In this document: positions 6,132-8,325 of the stretch, piece after piece
Layout of the letters: every line of letters begins with the position of its first letter
Position numbering within the stretch: position 1 is the stretch's first letter
Source of the DNA: an uncultured Prevotella sp.
Lineage (GTDB): Bacteria; Bacteroidota; Bacteroidia; Bacteroidales; Bacteroidaceae
Direction of reading: 5' to 3'
Assembly: GCA_900553595.1 (NCBI GenBank)
Contig: USEC01000059.1
Span: forward strand, 1-8,325
Length of the DNA: 8,325 nucleotides
Program-made: the position numbers and the translations under genes
Notes under the pieces: generated by a model
Databases searched by the model: none
Told to the model about the DNA's origin: nothing
What the model saw: only the letters and a program-made list of their open reading frames with translations

Positions 6132-8325
6132 ATGACGAAACGCATTATCAAGCCTCTGCTGCTTGTATGTGTCATGATATTATCGGTGGCGGCTGGCGCC
6201 GCTGCCGACAATGTCGTGAACATAGGGACGGTGGAGGGTAAGCCTGGCGACATAGTGGAGCTGCGGGTCGGATTGTCCAACAGCGACAATGTGTCGTCGG
6301 TTCAGGTCTCCATACCAATCGACTCCCGGCTTGAACTCGTTGAAGAGTCCGCCATGCCGACGGACAGAACGGGTAAACACAGCGTGACGGCAGGTGTGAA
6401 GGACGGAAGACTGAACATATTCGTATATTCCATGTCGATGGGCGACATTCTCCCCGGCAGCGGCGACATAGCTTCTGTGAGGCTGAAACTCGGCAACGAA
6501 CCTTCAGACATACGCCTGAGTGCCGACAAAGTGGTGCTTACCGACAGCAACGGTTCTGTCCTGTCTGGCAGTACGGCCACCGACGGCACTGTCACCATAT
6601 TTTGTGCCAAGGCGGAATACAGTGCCATGGAAATAGACTACGGACGGGTTCCTATAAGGAAAGACTACCGGCAGACGGTAAAAGTGAGCAATGTGGGCAA
6701 TGCGCCACTCGTTATAAGCGGAGTGCAGTTCAGTGCGAAGGAGTTTTCGTGCAGCGAGGCGTTCCCCATAGAGATAGGCGCCGGCAGCAGCAGGGACTTC
6801 ACGCTCGGCTATGCCCCCGTGGAACGTGGAGGCGTAACGGAAGAGGTGAAATTCATCAACAACAGCATCTACAAGCGCAATACGTTGAAGCTTCATGCCC
6901 TGCCGTTTGCCGTGAACGAGCTGCATGTGGAGAATGCTTCTGGCATGTCGGACTCTATCGTGACCGTGTCGCTGCGGATGAACAACATGGACGACATCAC
7001 CGGCTTTCAGTTTGATTTCAATATGCCGGAGCAGTTGGAATATATCGACGGCAGCTTCGCTCTCTCGTCGCGCAAGACCGACCATCGGCTGACTGTCGGC
7101 ATGAAGGGCCGCACTCTGCATGCTCTTGCTTTCTCGCTCAGTGAAGCTCCGTTCGTAGGCAACGACGGCATCATAGCCACATTCAAGGTGAAGCTGAACG
7201 GAAGATACGGCACTTCGCTCGGAGCAGCCAAAGCCATGCTTACGGCAAGCATAAAAGGCACGCTTACCGATGTCATGTCGGACAAATATGATGGCTACAT
7301 CAATATTCTGAGTCCGAAAATCAATGCCACGACAAACATTGATATGGGGCGCACTCCCATCACACAGGACGCCAAAACTTCGTTCCGCATAGACAATTAC
7401 GGCAACGCACCGCTGCGCATCGAGCGCATGGTGTCGAGTTCGAAGCATCTGAAAATGGGTGACACTCTGCCGATAGTCATAAACCCAGGGGAGAGTGCAA
7501 ACGTAGATGTGGTGCTGGACGATGTCGAGGAACGTGACTACGACGAACTTATACAGCTATACAGCAACGACCCCGACCGACGCTTGCACAACATCAAGGT
7601 GACAGCAAACAGATACTCGCCCAACTACATAGTGCTAAACGGTTCTACTGTGGAACCGGGCGACACGCTGCAACTTCAGATGGCATTGTCAAACAACGAT
7701 GTCGTGAACGGATTGCAGTTTGACATGAGTTATGATACAAACTGTTTTGAACTTCTTGACAAGTATGAGTGGACGGAACGCACCAAGGGCTTTACGGCTG
7801 CAAGCCGCAGCATTGGAAAGGCGAATACGCGCTTTTTCTGTTACTCGCTTGGAGGCAATGAGATTGCCAAAGGCGATGGCGGTATCTTGACAATATTGTT
7901 CTTGGTGAAGAATACAGCGGCATTCGGCGCGTATGAAATGAAGGCTGGCAACATACTGCTTTCTACTCCCGGACTTACAAATAAGTATTCGGGTGCAGGC
8001 AATACCACTACGATAAATGTGGTGAAGCCGGTCAGAACTGTTTCCGTAATTTCCGCCGAGCATGGCTCGGTAAAAGGTGCCGGTACTTACGACCTCGGAG
8101 CAGCAGCCACTCTTATTGCTGTTCCTGACGAGGGTTACAGCTTTGTGGCGTGGTCGGATGGCAATACCGACAATCCCAGAACAGTAACCGTAAATGGCAA
8201 CATCAGTTTTTCTGCAAACTTCACTCCAAACAGCTACACTATTAAATATGTGTTGGATGGAAAGAACTATAAGACCGTCGTACTCGAATATGGCGCAGCG
8301 ATAGTCCCGGAGGACAGTCCTGCTA
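6132..8325 (+). CDS. Secreted scaffold-like protein with three cohesin-like modules, 3' end outside the window
   Basis: The frame is open from ATG 6132 to the window end (731 codons). Residues 1-25 are a signal peptide (MTKRIIKPLLLVCVMILSVA). The modules, in order: cohesin-like 1 (28-156; GKPGDIVELRVGLSNSDNVS), ASH/DUF1573-like 1 (161-260; IDYGRVPI, NVGNAPLVI), cohesin-like 2 (261-395; ITGFQFDFNMP), ASH-like 2 (396-497; IDMGRTPI, NYGNAPLRI, YSNDPDRR), cohesin-like 3 (499-633; EPGDTLQLQMALSNNDVVNG), a divergent InlB B-repeat (635-700; EHGSVKG, GYSFVAWSDG) and the first Flg_new repeat (from 701). Known cohesins bind dockerins in a Ca-dependent way, and the gene just upstream, 32 bp away and probably in the same operon, carries a dockerin, so a role as a surface scaffold for the protease is plausible. 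No enzyme motif is seen. If bases 8271-8325 join onto 1-55, the whole protein is 994 residues. Weak similarity of the cohesin-like folds to other beta-sandwiches is the main doubt. Confidence 0.85.
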   Translation, partial: MTKRIIKPLLLVCVMILSVAAGAAADNVVNIGTVEGKPGDIVELRVGLSNSDNVSSVQVSIPIDSRLELVEESAMPTDRTGKHSVTAGVKDGRLNIFVYSMSMGDILPGSGDIASVRLKLGNEPSDIRLSADKVVLTDSNGSVLSGSTATDGTVTIFCAKAEYSAMEIDYGRVPIRKDYRQTVKVSNVGNAPLVISGVQFSAKEFSCSEAFPIEIGAGSSRDFTLGYAPVERGGVTEEVKFINNSIYKRNTLKLHALPFAVNELHVENASGMSDSIVTVSLRMNNMDDITGFQFDFNMPEQLEYIDGSFALSSRKTDHRLTVGMKGRTLHALAFSLSEAPFVGNDGIIATFKVKLNGRYGTSLGAAKAMLTASIKGTLTDVMSDKYDGYINILSPKINATTNIDMGRTPITQDAKTSFRIDNYGNAPLRIERMVSSSKHLKMGDTLPIVINPGESANVDVVLDDVEERDYDELIQLYSNDPDRRLHNIKVTANRYSPNYIVLNGSTVEPGDTLQLQMALSNNDVVNGLQFDMSYDTNCFELLDKYEWTERTKGFTAASRSIGKANTRFFCYSLGGNEIAKGDGGILTILFLVKNTAAFGAYEMKAGNILLSTPGLTNKYSGAGNTTTINVVKPVRTVSVISAEHGSVKGAGTYDLGAAATLIAVPDEGYSFVAWSDGNTDNPRTVTVNGNISFSANFTPNSYTIKYVLDGKNYKTVVLEYGAAIVPEDSPA
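8271..8325 (+). repeat. 55-bp exact copy of window positions 1-55
   Basis: Bases 8271-8325 and 1-55 are identical and in the same codon phase. The internal units at 184 and 367 carry T instead of C at the position equal to 24, so this end matches the first unit better than any other. The base just before (8270, T) differs from the C before the internal units (183, 366), so the shared block begins exactly where unique sequence ends. This is either a genuine shared repeat between two neighbouring paralogues or a contig closing on itself. Confidence 0.95.

Noticed and set aside
1..8325. Small circular plasmid or phage
   Set aside because: The ends overlap, but no replication, partition, mobilisation or phage gene is present, and the overlap falls within a tandem repeat of assembler k-mer length.

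Overview
The window looks like chromosomal DNA of a gut- or rumen-type member of the Bacteroidota, most likely Bacteroidales of the Prevotella/Bacteroides kind. The evidence is an IS982-like transposase remnant resembling those of Bacteroides, TAnnTTTG promoter boxes, very weak ribosome-binding sites, Listeria-Bacteroides (Flg_new) repeats, and C-termini of the form LPxGVYIVxGxKxVK typical of large secreted Bacteroidota proteins. No genus can be fixed from the sequence alone.

Layout. Positions 1-846 are the 3' end of a gene for a surface protein: near-identical 61-residue repeats (183 bp each), one diverged repeat and a short sorting-type tail. Positions 847-1800 hold no intact gene: an unassigned stretch, a perfect 14-bp palindrome (1074-1109), and an IS982-family transposase on the minus strand that is truncated at its 3' end and frameshifted near its start codon. 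Positions 1801-2214 are a long regulatory region with two TAnnTTTG boxes, an inverted repeat around the first, a structured leader RNA and a strong intrinsic terminator (2043-2080) about 135 bp before the next gene. Positions 2215-6099 encode a 1294-residue secreted subtilisin-like (S8) protease carrying a type I dockerin-like module. Positions 6132-8325 (cut by the window end) encode a secreted protein with three cohesin-like modules separated by two ASH/DUF1573-like modules, followed by an InlB-type module and the start of the same 61-residue repeats.

The main point is the pair at 2215-8325: a protease with a well-formed Ca-binding dockerin, 32 bp upstream of a three-cohesin scaffold-like protein, probably co-transcribed. 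This suggests a small surface-displayed, non-cellulosomal protease assembly. That pairing is inferred from domain architecture; binding is not shown.

The last 55 bases (8271-8325) are identical to the first 55 (1-55), in the same reading frame. Joined there, the scaffold-like gene would continue into the tail at 56-846 and encode 994 residues. The exact 55-base overlap, starting where the first repeat differs from the internal ones, looks like a loop in an assembly graph; either the 5' fragment is the tail of the scaffold gene itself or it belongs to a close paralogue just upstream.
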